From: an uncultured Ruminococcus sp.
GTDB lineage: Bacteria > Bacillota > Clostridia > Oscillospirales > Ruminococcaceae
Assembly: GCA_947174085.1 (NCBI GenBank)
Contig: CAMWHN010000124.1
Coordinates: 1 to 6,692, forward strand
Length of the DNA: 6,692 nucleotides
Reading direction: 5' to 3'
Part shown: piece by piece, positions 1 through 5,786 of the stretch
Numbering within the stretch: the first letter of the stretch is position 1
How the letters are laid out: each line of letters starts with the position of its first letter
The notes under the pieces: generated by a model
Seen by the model: the letters and a program-made list of their open reading frames with translations, nothing else
What the model was told of the DNA's origin: nothing
Databases searched by the model: none
Position numbers and translations under genes: made by a program

Positions 1-122
1 TGAGTATTTTAATGAAGAATATTATTAAAAAATACTTGAAAATGACTCTTTATTTGATAAAAAATATATTATATTAGTTAAATTATTTTTCTGAAAAACT
101 GATTGCATATAAAATCTTTGTC

Positions 123-151
123 TTGACAAATAGGAAATAATATGTTATAAT
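123..151 (+). promoter_or_regulatory. Sigma-A promoter for the Imm51-like gene and hisI
   Basis: A perfect -35 TTGACA (123-128) is separated by 17 bases from a perfect -10 TATAAT (146-151). A TG at 143-144 gives an extended -10. Transcription should start near 158, leaving a leader of about 25 bases to the ATG at 183. No operator-like palindrome overlaps it, so nothing in the sequence suggests tight control. It is the only strong promoter seen upstream of both the immunity-like gene and hisI. Confidence 0.88.
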
Positions 152-182
152 ATTAAAAAAATTCAAGAAAGGAAAGAAATTC

Positions 183-545
183 ATGATGGATTATACAAGT
201 GAGGAGTTCAAGAGAAAAATTGAACCTTTTCAATGGGATTCTAATAATGGACAATATACATTTTACTTGGAAATCAGAAACGGCTATCTTACAGAGATAT
301 TCCAGAAAAGAGCAGATGAGGGCTTTCTTGGCAATGGCTATGATTGGGAAGCTTTAGTTGAAATTTTCTTAGCTGAAATTTATGAGGGAGATGATGATAG
401 CTTTGAATTTGATTCTGAAGCAGATACATTTATTGTGTATTCAGAAGATGGCAATGCATTAGCTGATTTTGCATTGACGTTCAGAGAAGCTTGTAACGAT
501 TTAGATTTAATTGCAGATTTGTTTTCTCGTGCAGAATTGAATTAA
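183..545 (+). CDS. Imm51-like immunity family protein
   Basis: This is a 120-residue acidic cytoplasmic protein with no signal peptide or membrane segment. The central motif GNGYDWEAL (residues 50-58), then FDSEADTF (76-83) followed by VYSED (85-89), and the tail LFSRAEL (113-119) resemble what I recall of the Imm51 family. That family holds predicted immunity proteins that neutralise secreted polymorphic toxins, and copies are often found as orphans in clostridia. The family match is from memory, not a search. The start at 183 is favoured over the adjacent ATG at 186 because an AAAGGA ribosome site (168-173) lies 9 bases upstream. No toxin gene is visible, so its partner, if any, is outside the window or absent. 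It shares a promoter with hisI, 28 bases downstream. It could be a general conserved protein not tied to any toxin. Confidence 0.72.
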   Translation: MMDYTSEEFKRKIEPFQWDSNNGQYTFYLEIRNGYLTEIFQKRADEGFLGNGYDWEALVEIFLAEIYEGDDDSFEFDSEADTFIVYSEDGNALADFALTFREACNDLDLIADLFSRAELN

Positions 546-573
546 GCTATAAATACCTAAGGAGATAATAATT

Positions 574-909
574 ATGAATTTGCAAGATATTGACAAGTAT
601 TTTGTCAAAAGTGATTTAATTCCGGCAATTGCTGTAGATGTTCACACAAAACAAGTATTAATGCTTGCTTATATGAACAAAGAAAGTTTACAAAAAACTT
701 TGGAAACTGGCTATACTTGGTATTGGAGCAGGTCAAGACAGGAACTCTGGAACAAAGGCGCAACGAGTGGGCATTTGCAAAAAGTAATTTCTATTTTTGC
801 TGATTGTGATGATGATACGCTTTTAATAAATATAGAACAAACAGGCAATGCTTGTCATACTGGTGCATACAGCTGTTTTTTTAAGCAAATTTACGGCGAG
901 AATATTTAA
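574..909 (+). CDS. hisI: Phosphoribosyl-AMP cyclohydrolase HisI
   Basis: HisI opens the adenine ring of phosphoribosyl-AMP to give ProFAR, the third step of histidine synthesis, in the cytoplasm as a zinc- and magnesium-dependent dimer. The 111-residue protein shows the whole family signature: LIPAIAVD (15-22), VLMLAYMN (28-35), YWSRSR (50-55), LWNKGATSGH (58-67), DCDDDTLL (77-84) and ACHTG (93-97) followed by CFF (101-103). By family knowledge C78, C94 and C101 bind zinc, and D77, D79 and D81 bind magnesium; all are present. It is the single-domain form, without the HisE pyrophosphohydrolase that is fused in enteric bacteria. An AAGGAG site (559-564) sits 9 bases before the ATG. No other his gene lies next to it; it appears to be the second gene after an Imm51-like gene, an unusual place for it. 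Confidence 0.96.
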   Translation: MNLQDIDKYFVKSDLIPAIAVDVHTKQVLMLAYMNKESLQKTLETGYTWYWSRSRQELWNKGATSGHLQKVISIFADCDDDTLLINIEQTGNACHTGAYSCFFKQIYGENI

Positions 910-957
910 ACAGTTTCTTGAAATTTTAGTCACAAAATTCAGCTTTCCTGAATAGGA

Positions 958-987
958 TATACTATAGGGGAGCTTCTCCCTAGTATA
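958..987 (+). promoter_or_regulatory. Bulged hairpin ahead of the cysteine-rich protein gene
   Basis: TATACTA (958-964) pairs with TAGTATA (981-987), and GGGAG (968-972) pairs with CTCCC (976-980). The loop is 3 bases and a 3-base bulge (965-967) lies on the left arm; an alternative pairing of TAGGG with CCCTA gives a 2-base bulge. No T-run follows, so it is not a standard terminator for hisI. It ends 6 bases before the AGGAGGG ribosome site (994-1000). It could be a 5'-leader RNA element, a partial transcription barrier, or a protein binding site. The TATACT at 958-963 also looks like a -10 box but has no -35 partner at proper spacing. Confidence 0.5.
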
Positions 988-1005
988 AATAACAGGAGGG
1001 CTATT

Positions 1006-1797
1006 ATGAGTTTTGATACATCTATGGCGGACGAATTTGACCGCCGTCCCTGTATTCGAGATGCTGTGCCAATTAAGGTAAACCGTGTCTTTGACAGCTG
1101 TAGCGACAGGGAATGTATTGCCAATGTACCAGTAATTTTGGACAGTGGCGAATTACCCTGCAATGTACAGCTTGTAAAAAGCAAGTGTGTTCGTGTGGCA
1201 GATGTCTGCATGAGAATTGAGCCTGTACCATTCAATAGAGGGTTTTATAACATTGATTTAACTTTTACATTTCGTGTAGAATTACTTGCCTATACCCATG
1301 CTTGTGAAAAACCAAAAATTCTGGAAGGAACAGTTTATGCAAGCAAGAGCAGTATTTTATATGGCAGTGAATCTAATACACAGACGTTTTATAGCAATGG
1401 CAATATTGTCGGCAAAACAGATGCCTGTTGTGAAGTTGTGAATTTGCCAACAGCAAATGTGCAAGTGGTATCACCTTTGGCACTAGAAACTAAAATCGGT
1501 ACAGTATGCCGTCAGTGTGAACCGTGTCAAGGAAATGACAATTTTCCGCCGACAATGCGCACTGTAATTATGACATTAGGCTTGTTCTCTGTGATTGAAC
1601 TCACAAGACCTGTAACTATTATGGTACCAACATATGATTATACAATTCCTTCAAAAGAGTGTTGTAATATAGATACAGAAACACCTTGTGCTGTATTTGA
1701 CAAAATGCGATTCCCAACAGAAGAATTTTCACCGATTATGCTAAATGATAATCGTGATACATGTGATACACAGCCAAAATGCAATTGTGATTCTTAG
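1006..1797 (+). CDS. Conserved cysteine-rich clostridial protein, possibly spore-associated
   Basis: This 263-residue protein has 18 cysteines, including CxxCxxC at 168-174, vicinal pairs at 141-142 and 219-220, and a Cys-rich tail (253, 259, 261). It has no signal peptide or clear membrane helix. The N-terminal DRRPCIRDAV (12-21) and the stretch around EPVPFNRGFYNID (72-84) match a conserved uncharacterised family I recall from spore-forming Clostridia; no function is established to my knowledge. Cysteine-rich proteins of this habit are often spore-coat or exosporium components cross-linked by disulfides, so a spore-envelope role is an inference only. The start is set by AGGAGG (994-999), 6 bases upstream. 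The gene lies 96 bases after hisI and ends before a strong bidirectional terminator. No convincing sporulation-sigma promoter was found. Confidence 0.8.
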   Translation: MSFDTSMADEFDRRPCIRDAVPIKVNRVFDSCSDRECIANVPVILDSGELPCNVQLVKSKCVRVADVCMRIEPVPFNRGFYNIDLTFTFRVELLAYTHACEKPKILEGTVYASKSSILYGSESNTQTFYSNGNIVGKTDACCEVVNLPTANVQVVSPLALETKIGTVCRQCEPCQGNDNFPPTMRTVIMTLGLFSVIELTRPVTIMVPTYDYTIPSKECCNIDTETPCAVFDKMRFPTEEFSPIMLNDNRDTCDTQPKCNCDS

Positions 1798-1849
1798 TAA
1801 ATAATTTGCTAAAATCAGAACAGCTTTAAAAGCTAGTTTATAAAAAAAT

Positions 1850-1894
1850 AATCACTCTTAGATTTTCTACTTGTTAGTAAATCTAAGAGTGATT
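1850..1894. terminator. Bidirectional intrinsic terminator
   Basis: A perfect 16-base-pair stem (1850-1865 with 1879-1894) encloses a 13-base loop. On the + strand it runs into TTTTTAT after the cysteine-rich protein gene. On the - strand the T-run is the complement of the seven A's at 1842-1848, after mntP. It therefore serves both convergent transcripts. Confidence 0.92.
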
Positions 1895-1919
1895 TTTATG
1901 TGAGCAAAATTTTTTTAAT

Positions 1920-2486
1920 TTAAAAAAACATGTGTTCCAAGAAAATTTTAATACCCAGAGATATTAAAATCAATCCTCCAGTAAATAATGCACAACTGCC
2001 GAATTTTTTTCCCAAATGCTTACCAAAACAAACACCTATGATAGAAACTATACAAGTAATTAGCATAATTTCTATTGCAGCAGGAAAAATTTTAATATTT
2101 GCCAATGCTGAAAAACTAACACCAATTGCCAATGCGTCAATACTTGTTGCAATGCCCTGCATGAATAATATTTTAAAATTTAAATCATATAATTCTGAGT
2201 TATCTTGTTTTGCGTCTGCAATCGCATCAAAAATCATTTTTCCGCCGATGTAGCCTAATAGTAATAATGCAACATAATGGTCTACAGCTGTAATATAACT
2301 TGCAAATGTCTGCCCTAAGAAAAAGCCAATAACTGGCATCAGACCTTGTAGAAAGCCAAAACATAGCCCAATTGCAAGAGATTGTTTTTTTTGCAGATTT
2401 TTACAGCATAACCCATCTGTGACAGATACTGCAAATGCGTCCATAGAAACACCAATTGCTGTTAGCAATAATTCCAGAAAATTCAT
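1920..2486 (-). CDS. mntP: Manganese efflux pump MntP
   Basis: MntP is a small inner-membrane exporter that lowers cytoplasmic Mn2+. The 188 residues form two related halves, about six hydrophobic helices (roughly 3-24, 36-58, 68-90, 104-127, 133-155, 163-183). Each half carries the family motif: GVSMDAFAVSVTDG (12-25) with D16, and ATSIDALAIGVSFS (113-126) with D117. These acidic residues match the conserved membrane aspartates known to matter in E. coli MntP. Length matches the family. The chosen start is ATG at 2486: GAGGGG lies 5 bases upstream of it, whereas the preceding in-frame TTG (2489-2487) would leave only 2 bases. It follows tgt by 40 bases with no promoter or terminator seen between, so it is probably read from the tgt promoter. 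The Mn-sensing yybP-ykoY riboswitch that often precedes mntP has no room here. Confidence 0.95.
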   Translation of the reverse strand: MNFLELLLTAIGVSMDAFAVSVTDGLCCKNLQKKQSLAIGLCFGFLQGLMPVIGFFLGQTFASYITAVDHYVALLLLGYIGGKMIFDAIADAKQDNSELYDLNFKILFMQGIATSIDALAIGVSFSALANIKIFPAAIEIMLITCIVSIIGVCFGKHLGKKFGSCALFTGGLILISLGIKIFLEHMFF

Positions 2487-2528
2487 CAAAACCCCTCATG
2501 TTCTTAAAAAAATAAAAAATTTTAAAAT

Positions 2529-3674
2529 TTAATCTTCTGGTGCTTTTTTTGCTAATAATTCTGAATATTTTGCTCTGAATTTTGCAAATTCGCCATTATC
2601 CAAAGCTTCACGAATTTTTTCAGTCAGTGTATTATAAAAATACAAATTATGAATTACAGTCAAACGTCCGGCAAGCATTTCATTTGCTTTAAACAAATGT
2701 CTGACATAGGCTCTCGAAAAATTCCGACATGCCGGACAATCGCATTCTTCGTCCATTGGTCTAGGGTCTATCTGATAAGTGAAATTTTTCATATGACGAA
2801 TACCAGACCATGTAAAAATAGTTCCATGTCTTGCATTTCTAGTTGGCATGACACAATCAAACATGTCAATTCCTCGTGCAACAGCTTCAATAATATTTGA
2901 CGGTGTTCCAACCCCCATTAAATATCTGGGCTTTTGTTCTGGCATATACGGCACAACAGCATCTAAGATTCTATACATTTCTTCTGTAGGCTCACCAACG
3001 GCAAGTCCTCCCACTGCATAGCCATCAAGATTAAGCTCTGCAATTGCTTGCATATGTTCTATGCGCAAGTTCTCAAACGTACAGCCCTGATTAATGCCAA
3101 ATAATAATTGCTTTGGATTAATTGTATCCGGTAAGCTTGCTAATCTTTGCATTTCAGTTTTACATCTTGTAAGCCATCTTGTTGTTCGTTCACAAGATTT
3201 TGCAGAATAATCATAAGGTGCAGGATTTTCCACACATTCGTCAAATGCCATTGCAATTGTACTGGCTAGATTAGACTGAATTTGCATGCTAACTTCAGGA
3301 CTAATAAATAATTTACTGCCATCTAAATGCGATTGAAAATATACACCTTCTTCTTTAATCTTACGCAGTTTTGCCAAAGAAAATACCTGAAAACCACCAC
3401 TATCTGTTAAAATTGGTTTTTTCCAATTCATGAATTTATGCAGACCGCCCATTTGTTTAATAACAATATCTGTCGGTCGCAAATGCAAGTGATAGGTATT
3501 GCATAATTCTACTTGACATTTTAAATCAGCTAGTTCAGGTGAAGAAATTCCACCCTTAATTGCTGCGGAAGTTCCTACGTTCATGAAGCATGGCGTTTGA
3601 AATGTGCCATGTACAGTTGTTACTTGTCCACGTCTTGCCAGTTTTTCAGTTTTCAATAATTGATAAATACTCAT
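2529..3674 (-). CDS. tgt: tRNA-guanine transglycosylase Tgt
   Basis: Tgt swaps guanine-34 of GUN-anticodon tRNAs (Tyr, His, Asn, Asp) for the queuosine precursor preQ1. The 381 residues are full length for the bacterial family. Visible are DSGGFQVFSLA (91-101) with catalytic D91, the substrate-pocket motifs MAFDEC (142-147) and GGLAVGE (222-228), the nucleophile D273 in MFDCVMPTRNARHG (271-284), and the zinc site C311, C313, C316, H342. C147 and V226 correspond to the pocket residues that mark preQ1-using bacterial enzymes; eukaryotic queuine enzymes carry Val and Gly there. preQ1 rather than queuine is therefore the likely substrate. A consensus promoter and AGGAGG (3683-3688), 8 bases from the ATG, set the start. 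mntP lies downstream in the same likely transcript. No other queuosine gene (queA, queG, queC-F) is in the window. Confidence 0.98.
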   Translation of the reverse strand: MSIYQLLKTEKLARRGQVTTVHGTFQTPCFMNVGTSAAIKGGISSPELADLKCQVELCNTYHLHLRPTDIVIKQMGGLHKFMNWKKPILTDSGGFQVFSLAKLRKIKEEGVYFQSHLDGSKLFISPEVSMQIQSNLASTIAMAFDECVENPAPYDYSAKSCERTTRWLTRCKTEMQRLASLPDTINPKQLLFGINQGCTFENLRIEHMQAIAELNLDGYAVGGLAVGEPTEEMYRILDAVVPYMPEQKPRYLMGVGTPSNIIEAVARGIDMFDCVMPTRNARHGTIFTWSGIRHMKNFTYQIDPRPMDEECDCPACRNFSRAYVRHLFKANEMLAGRLTVIHNLYFYNTLTEKIREALDNGEFAKFRAKYSELLAKKAPED

Positions 3675-3693
3675 AAAAATTACCTCCTATTTT

Positions 3694-3722
3694 ATTATAA
3701 CAGGTTTTAGAAACATTGTCAA
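3694..3722 (-). promoter_or_regulatory. Sigma-A promoter for tgt-mntP
   Basis: On the - strand a perfect TTGACA (3722-3717) is followed after 17 bases by a perfect TATAAT (3699-3694). Transcription should begin near 3687, almost on the AGGAGG ribosome site (3688-3683), so the leader is only about 13 bases. That leaves no space for a preQ1 or Mn riboswitch between promoter and tgt. Confidence 0.92.
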
Positions 3723-3763
3723 TCTATCACAAAATATATTTAAAAGCCTTGTGTAATACACAA

Positions 3764-3814
3764 AAAAACAATAAAAAAACATAATCATGTAATATCATTT
3801 ACATGACTATGTTT
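3764..3814 (-). terminator. Intrinsic terminator after tRNA-Ser
   Basis: The arms 3777-3792 and 3799-3814 pair over 16 positions with one mismatch and a 6-base loop. Read on the - strand, the hairpin is followed by a long T-rich run (complement of the A-runs at 3762-3779). It ends the tRNA transcript before the tgt promoter. Confidence 0.88.
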
Positions 3815-3824
3815 ATTTAACTAA

Positions 3825-3915
3825 CGGAGATGGTGGGATTCGAACCCACGAGCCGGTAATTAGCCGACCAAACGATTTCGAGTCGTTCTCGTTATGACCG
3901 CTTCGATACATCTCC
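3825..3915 (-). tRNA. tRNA-Ser(CGA)
   Basis: The 91-base gene folds as a class II tRNA. The acceptor arm GGAGATG pairs with CATCTCC, followed by discriminator G. The anticodon stem AACGA/TCGTT holds loop CTCGAAA, giving anticodon CGA, which reads UCG serine codons. The long variable arm has a GTCGG/CCGGC stem, as expected for serine, and the T arm is GTGGG-TTCGAAT-CCCAC. The 3' CCA is not encoded and must be added by the CCA enzyme. A terminator follows directly. No clear dedicated promoter is seen upstream, so it may be processed from a transcript that starts at the GH25 gene. Confidence 0.97.
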
Positions 3916-3934
3916 AGAATAAATTTATATTAAC

Positions 3935-3964
3935 AGCCTGTCCGGAATTACTCCGGACAAAGCT
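3935..3964 (-). promoter_or_regulatory. Hairpin between GH25 gene and tRNA-Ser
   Basis: TGTCCGGA (3939-3946) pairs perfectly with TCCGGACA (3952-3959) around a 5-base loop, and AGC (3935-3937) pairs with GCT (3962-3964) across a small internal loop. On the - strand it is followed by GCTGTTAATATAAATT, without a proper U-run. It may be a weak terminator for the lysozyme gene, a 3'-end stabilising stem, or a processing signal ahead of the tRNA. On the + strand a T-run does follow, at some distance, but no + gene is there to be ended. Confidence 0.5.
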
Positions 3965-3978
3965 AATTATATTTTTAA

Positions 3979-5514
3979 TTAATTATTAATTCCGACACCT
4001 GCATATGCACTTTTTAATAGTACTTCACTTGCATCAAAAGAATTAATTTTGCCGTCTTTGTTAAAATCATAGATTGCAAAATAGGCATCTGATAAACTTT
4101 CTATATCAGTGCTTACTCCTAATGATGCGGCAAGGTTTAAAATATAAACTGCATCTACTGCATTGACAGCACCATCTCCGTCACAGTCACCAACTAATTG
4201 ATTAGGCTGTGCGACAATGACATTACAAACAGCAGTATTGCCATTTGTGTCAGTCGCTGTAATATCTGCTGAGCCGTAATTTACAGCTTTAATCTTGCCG
4301 TCTTCTGAAACAGCAACAATATTAGAATCAGATGAAACGAGTTTTATATTTGCAGAATTGCTAATATTTTCTGTTGCGCCGATTTGGTCTAAAACAATAC
4401 CTGCATAAGCTAACATAGAATTTTCTGGAAGATTTACTGTTACATGAATTGCATCTCTTGAACCGTTGCTAGAAATTGCAGTAATTGTCGCTGTACCGTT
4501 GGAAATACCGGAAATATTTCCCACAGCATCTACTGTTGCAATGGTTGTATCAGAAGATTCAAAGCTCAGAAGACCGTCACCAGTTAAATCAATTGCAACA
4601 GATGTATTTGGTTCTGTAATAGTTAATTCTGTTTTAGAAAATTTTACTTTTTGGGAATACATCACATCACGGTCTGCCGGTGTGGAAATGCCTTTCACAT
4701 TGCCTTTGTCAGAATATTGCCATGCATGATAATCGCCCTTGTAATTTGTTTCTGTTGTATAATGCGCAAGCCAGATTTTATATCTTTGAGACAAATAATC
4801 AGGGTCAAGCTTATCTAAATAATAAGACTTACTTGCATAAACACCAGCGTCATAGCCTGCTTCTTCAATTTCATTACAAAATGCTTCTACAATTGCAGTA
4901 CGTTGCTTAATTGTTAATTTAGCACGTTCTAAACGTCCGGTAGAAGAAATATCTTCTATGTCAATATAAACCGGCATTGTAATTTTATAATCTTTTAGTT
5001 TAGAAATGACAAGCTTTGCTTCTTCAATTGCTTCTTGTTCTGTAATTGCCTGTGTAAAGAAATAAACACCAACATCAAGACCAGCAGCAATTGCACCTTT
5101 CATGTTTGCATCATACATAACATCTGTTACTAGCTTACCGCCATCATAACCACGATAACCAGCACGGATAATCGCAAAATCTACACCATCAGATGCAACT
5201 GCATTCCAGTCAATTGTGCCTTGAAATTTAGAAACATCAATGCCATCAAGCTTGACACAGTCAGCAAATCTGCTATTATGTACTAAACTGCTTTCATCTG
5301 GACTCGCATTAGAAAGTGTATCATTTGCAGTAATTACTCTAAATTTTCCAGGGTCATCACTTTCTTCATAACCTGTAATAATGGCGTCTACAATTTCAGA
5401 ACTATTTTTTTCTGTTGTTTGTGCATCTACAAAAGAATTTTTCGCAAATTCTGGTAAACAATGCACTGCCAGAATTGCTGTCGCCAAAATTGCGACGGAT
5501 TTGATTAACTTCAT
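3979..5514 (-). CDS. Secreted GH25 lysozyme with Big_2-like domains and a dockerin
   Basis: A 511-residue exported modular enzyme. Residues 1-31 look like a signal peptide (KLIK, hydrophobic core, likely cut after VDA at 31), followed by an acidic, Ser/Asn-rich linker to about 85. The GH25 muramidase domain spans about 90-288: GIDVSKFQG (91-99) with D93, MPVYIDIED (180-188) with catalytic-type D185 and E187, AWQYSDKG (264-271) and D281. It should cut the MurNAc-GlcNAc bond of peptidoglycan. A Big_2-type Ig domain (about 294-361, core SSDTTIATV) and a second, more diverged one (about 368-436) follow. The C-terminus is a type I dockerin with two intact calcium loops, GDCDGDGAVNAVD (442-454) and DFNKDGKINSFD (483-494). 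The dockerin implies attachment to a cohesin-bearing scaffold or surface protein. AAGGAG lies 11 bases before the ATG, rather far, but no better in-frame start exists. Its role could be cell-wall remodelling, attack on other bacteria, or complex release. Confidence 0.95.
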   Translation of the reverse strand: MKLIKSVAILATAILAVHCLPEFAKNSFVDAQTTEKNSSEIVDAIITGYEESDDPGKFRVITANDTLSNASPDESSLVHNSRFADCVKLDGIDVSKFQGTIDWNAVASDGVDFAIIRAGYRGYDGGKLVTDVMYDANMKGAIAAGLDVGVYFFTQAITEQEAIEEAKLVISKLKDYKITMPVYIDIEDISSTGRLERAKLTIKQRTAIVEAFCNEIEEAGYDAGVYASKSYYLDKLDPDYLSQRYKIWLAHYTTETNYKGDYHAWQYSDKGNVKGISTPADRDVMYSQKVKFSKTELTITEPNTSVAIDLTGDGLLSFESSDTTIATVDAVGNISGISNGTATITAISSNGSRDAIHVTVNLPENSMLAYAGIVLDQIGATENISNSANIKLVSSDSNIVAVSEDGKIKAVNYGSADITATDTNGNTAVCNVIVAQPNQLVGDCDGDGAVNAVDAVYILNLAASLGVSTDIESLSDAYFAIYDFNKDGKINSFDASEVLLKSAYAGVGINN

Positions 5515-5575
5515 AAATTCAAAAACTCCTTCAAATTTTCAATCAAAATACTTAACTTCTTTCCGTATGACTTAT

Positions 5576-5604
5576 AGTATAACATATTTTTGGAGATGTG
5601 TCAA
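5576..5604 (-). promoter_or_regulatory. Sigma-A promoter for the GH25 gene
   Basis: On the - strand TTGACA (5604-5599) is separated by 17 bases from TATACT (5581-5576), preceded by TGT to give an extended -10. Transcription would start near 5569, leaving a leader of about 55 bases that carries AAGGAG at 5531-5526. Confidence 0.9.
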
Positions 5605-5615
5605 GCATTTTTTTG

Positions 5616-5645
5616 AAAAAATTCCTGTAAAATACATGGAATTTT
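5616..5645 (-). terminator. Possible second terminator downstream of the repeat/dockerin gene
   Basis: The arm 5618-5629 (AAAATTCC then TGTA) pairs with 5633-5645 with a single bulged T at 5637 and a 3-base loop. On the - strand a short T-run follows. It sits just upstream of the GH25 promoter and may insulate it from read-through. A+T-rich flanks make such hairpins common by chance, so this is weak. The rest of 5646-5740 shows nothing I can name. Confidence 0.35.
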
Positions 5646-5740
5646 CTTCTATTTTATTAAAACATCAAGTAAACAAAATGTAACTATTAGTAATAATTAA
5701 AAAAATATAATATTTTCAAGTTTTCCAACTAGTAAATTGA

Positions 5741-5781
5741 AAAAATTTTTCTGCTCCACAGAATTATCTGTAGAGCAGAAA
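5741..5781 (-). terminator. Intrinsic terminator of the repeat/dockerin gene
   Basis: TTTCTGCTC-x-ACAG (5748-5761) pairs with CTGT-x-GAGCAGAAA (5768-5781), 14 positions with one mismatch and a 6-base loop. On the - strand a T-run follows (complement of the A's at 5740-5745). It begins 6 bases after the stop codon. Confidence 0.88.
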
Positions 5782-5786
5782 TTAAA

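Noticed and set aside
3..36. A+T-only inverted repeat (3-13 with 24-36) that could end a gene left of the window
   Set aside because: The stem needs a two-base bulge, contains a single G-C pair and has no T-run after it; chance pairing is likely in such A+T-rich DNA.
183..545. Toxin-antitoxin or antiphage pair formed by the Imm51-like gene and its neighbour
   Set aside because: The neighbour is a plain HisI with all metal ligands, and no toxin-like gene lies in the window.
1930..2253. Opposite-strand reading frame inside mntP
   Set aside because: It is antisense to a well-conserved membrane protein, has no ribosome site and its product resembles nothing.
2487..2489. TTG as start codon of mntP
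   Set aside because: It lies only 2 bases from GAGGGG; the next codon, ATG, has proper 5-base spacing and places the conserved aspartate at residue 16 as in E. coli.
3825..3915. tRNA-Ser gene as an attachment site for an integrated element
   Set aside because: No integrase, no direct repeat of the tRNA 3' end and no shift in gene content was seen on either side.
5646..5740. Small gene or RNA in the gap between the GH25 promoter and the repeat/dockerin gene
   Set aside because: The stretch is very A+T-rich with no ribosome-site-linked frame, no promoter pair and no GC-rich structure.
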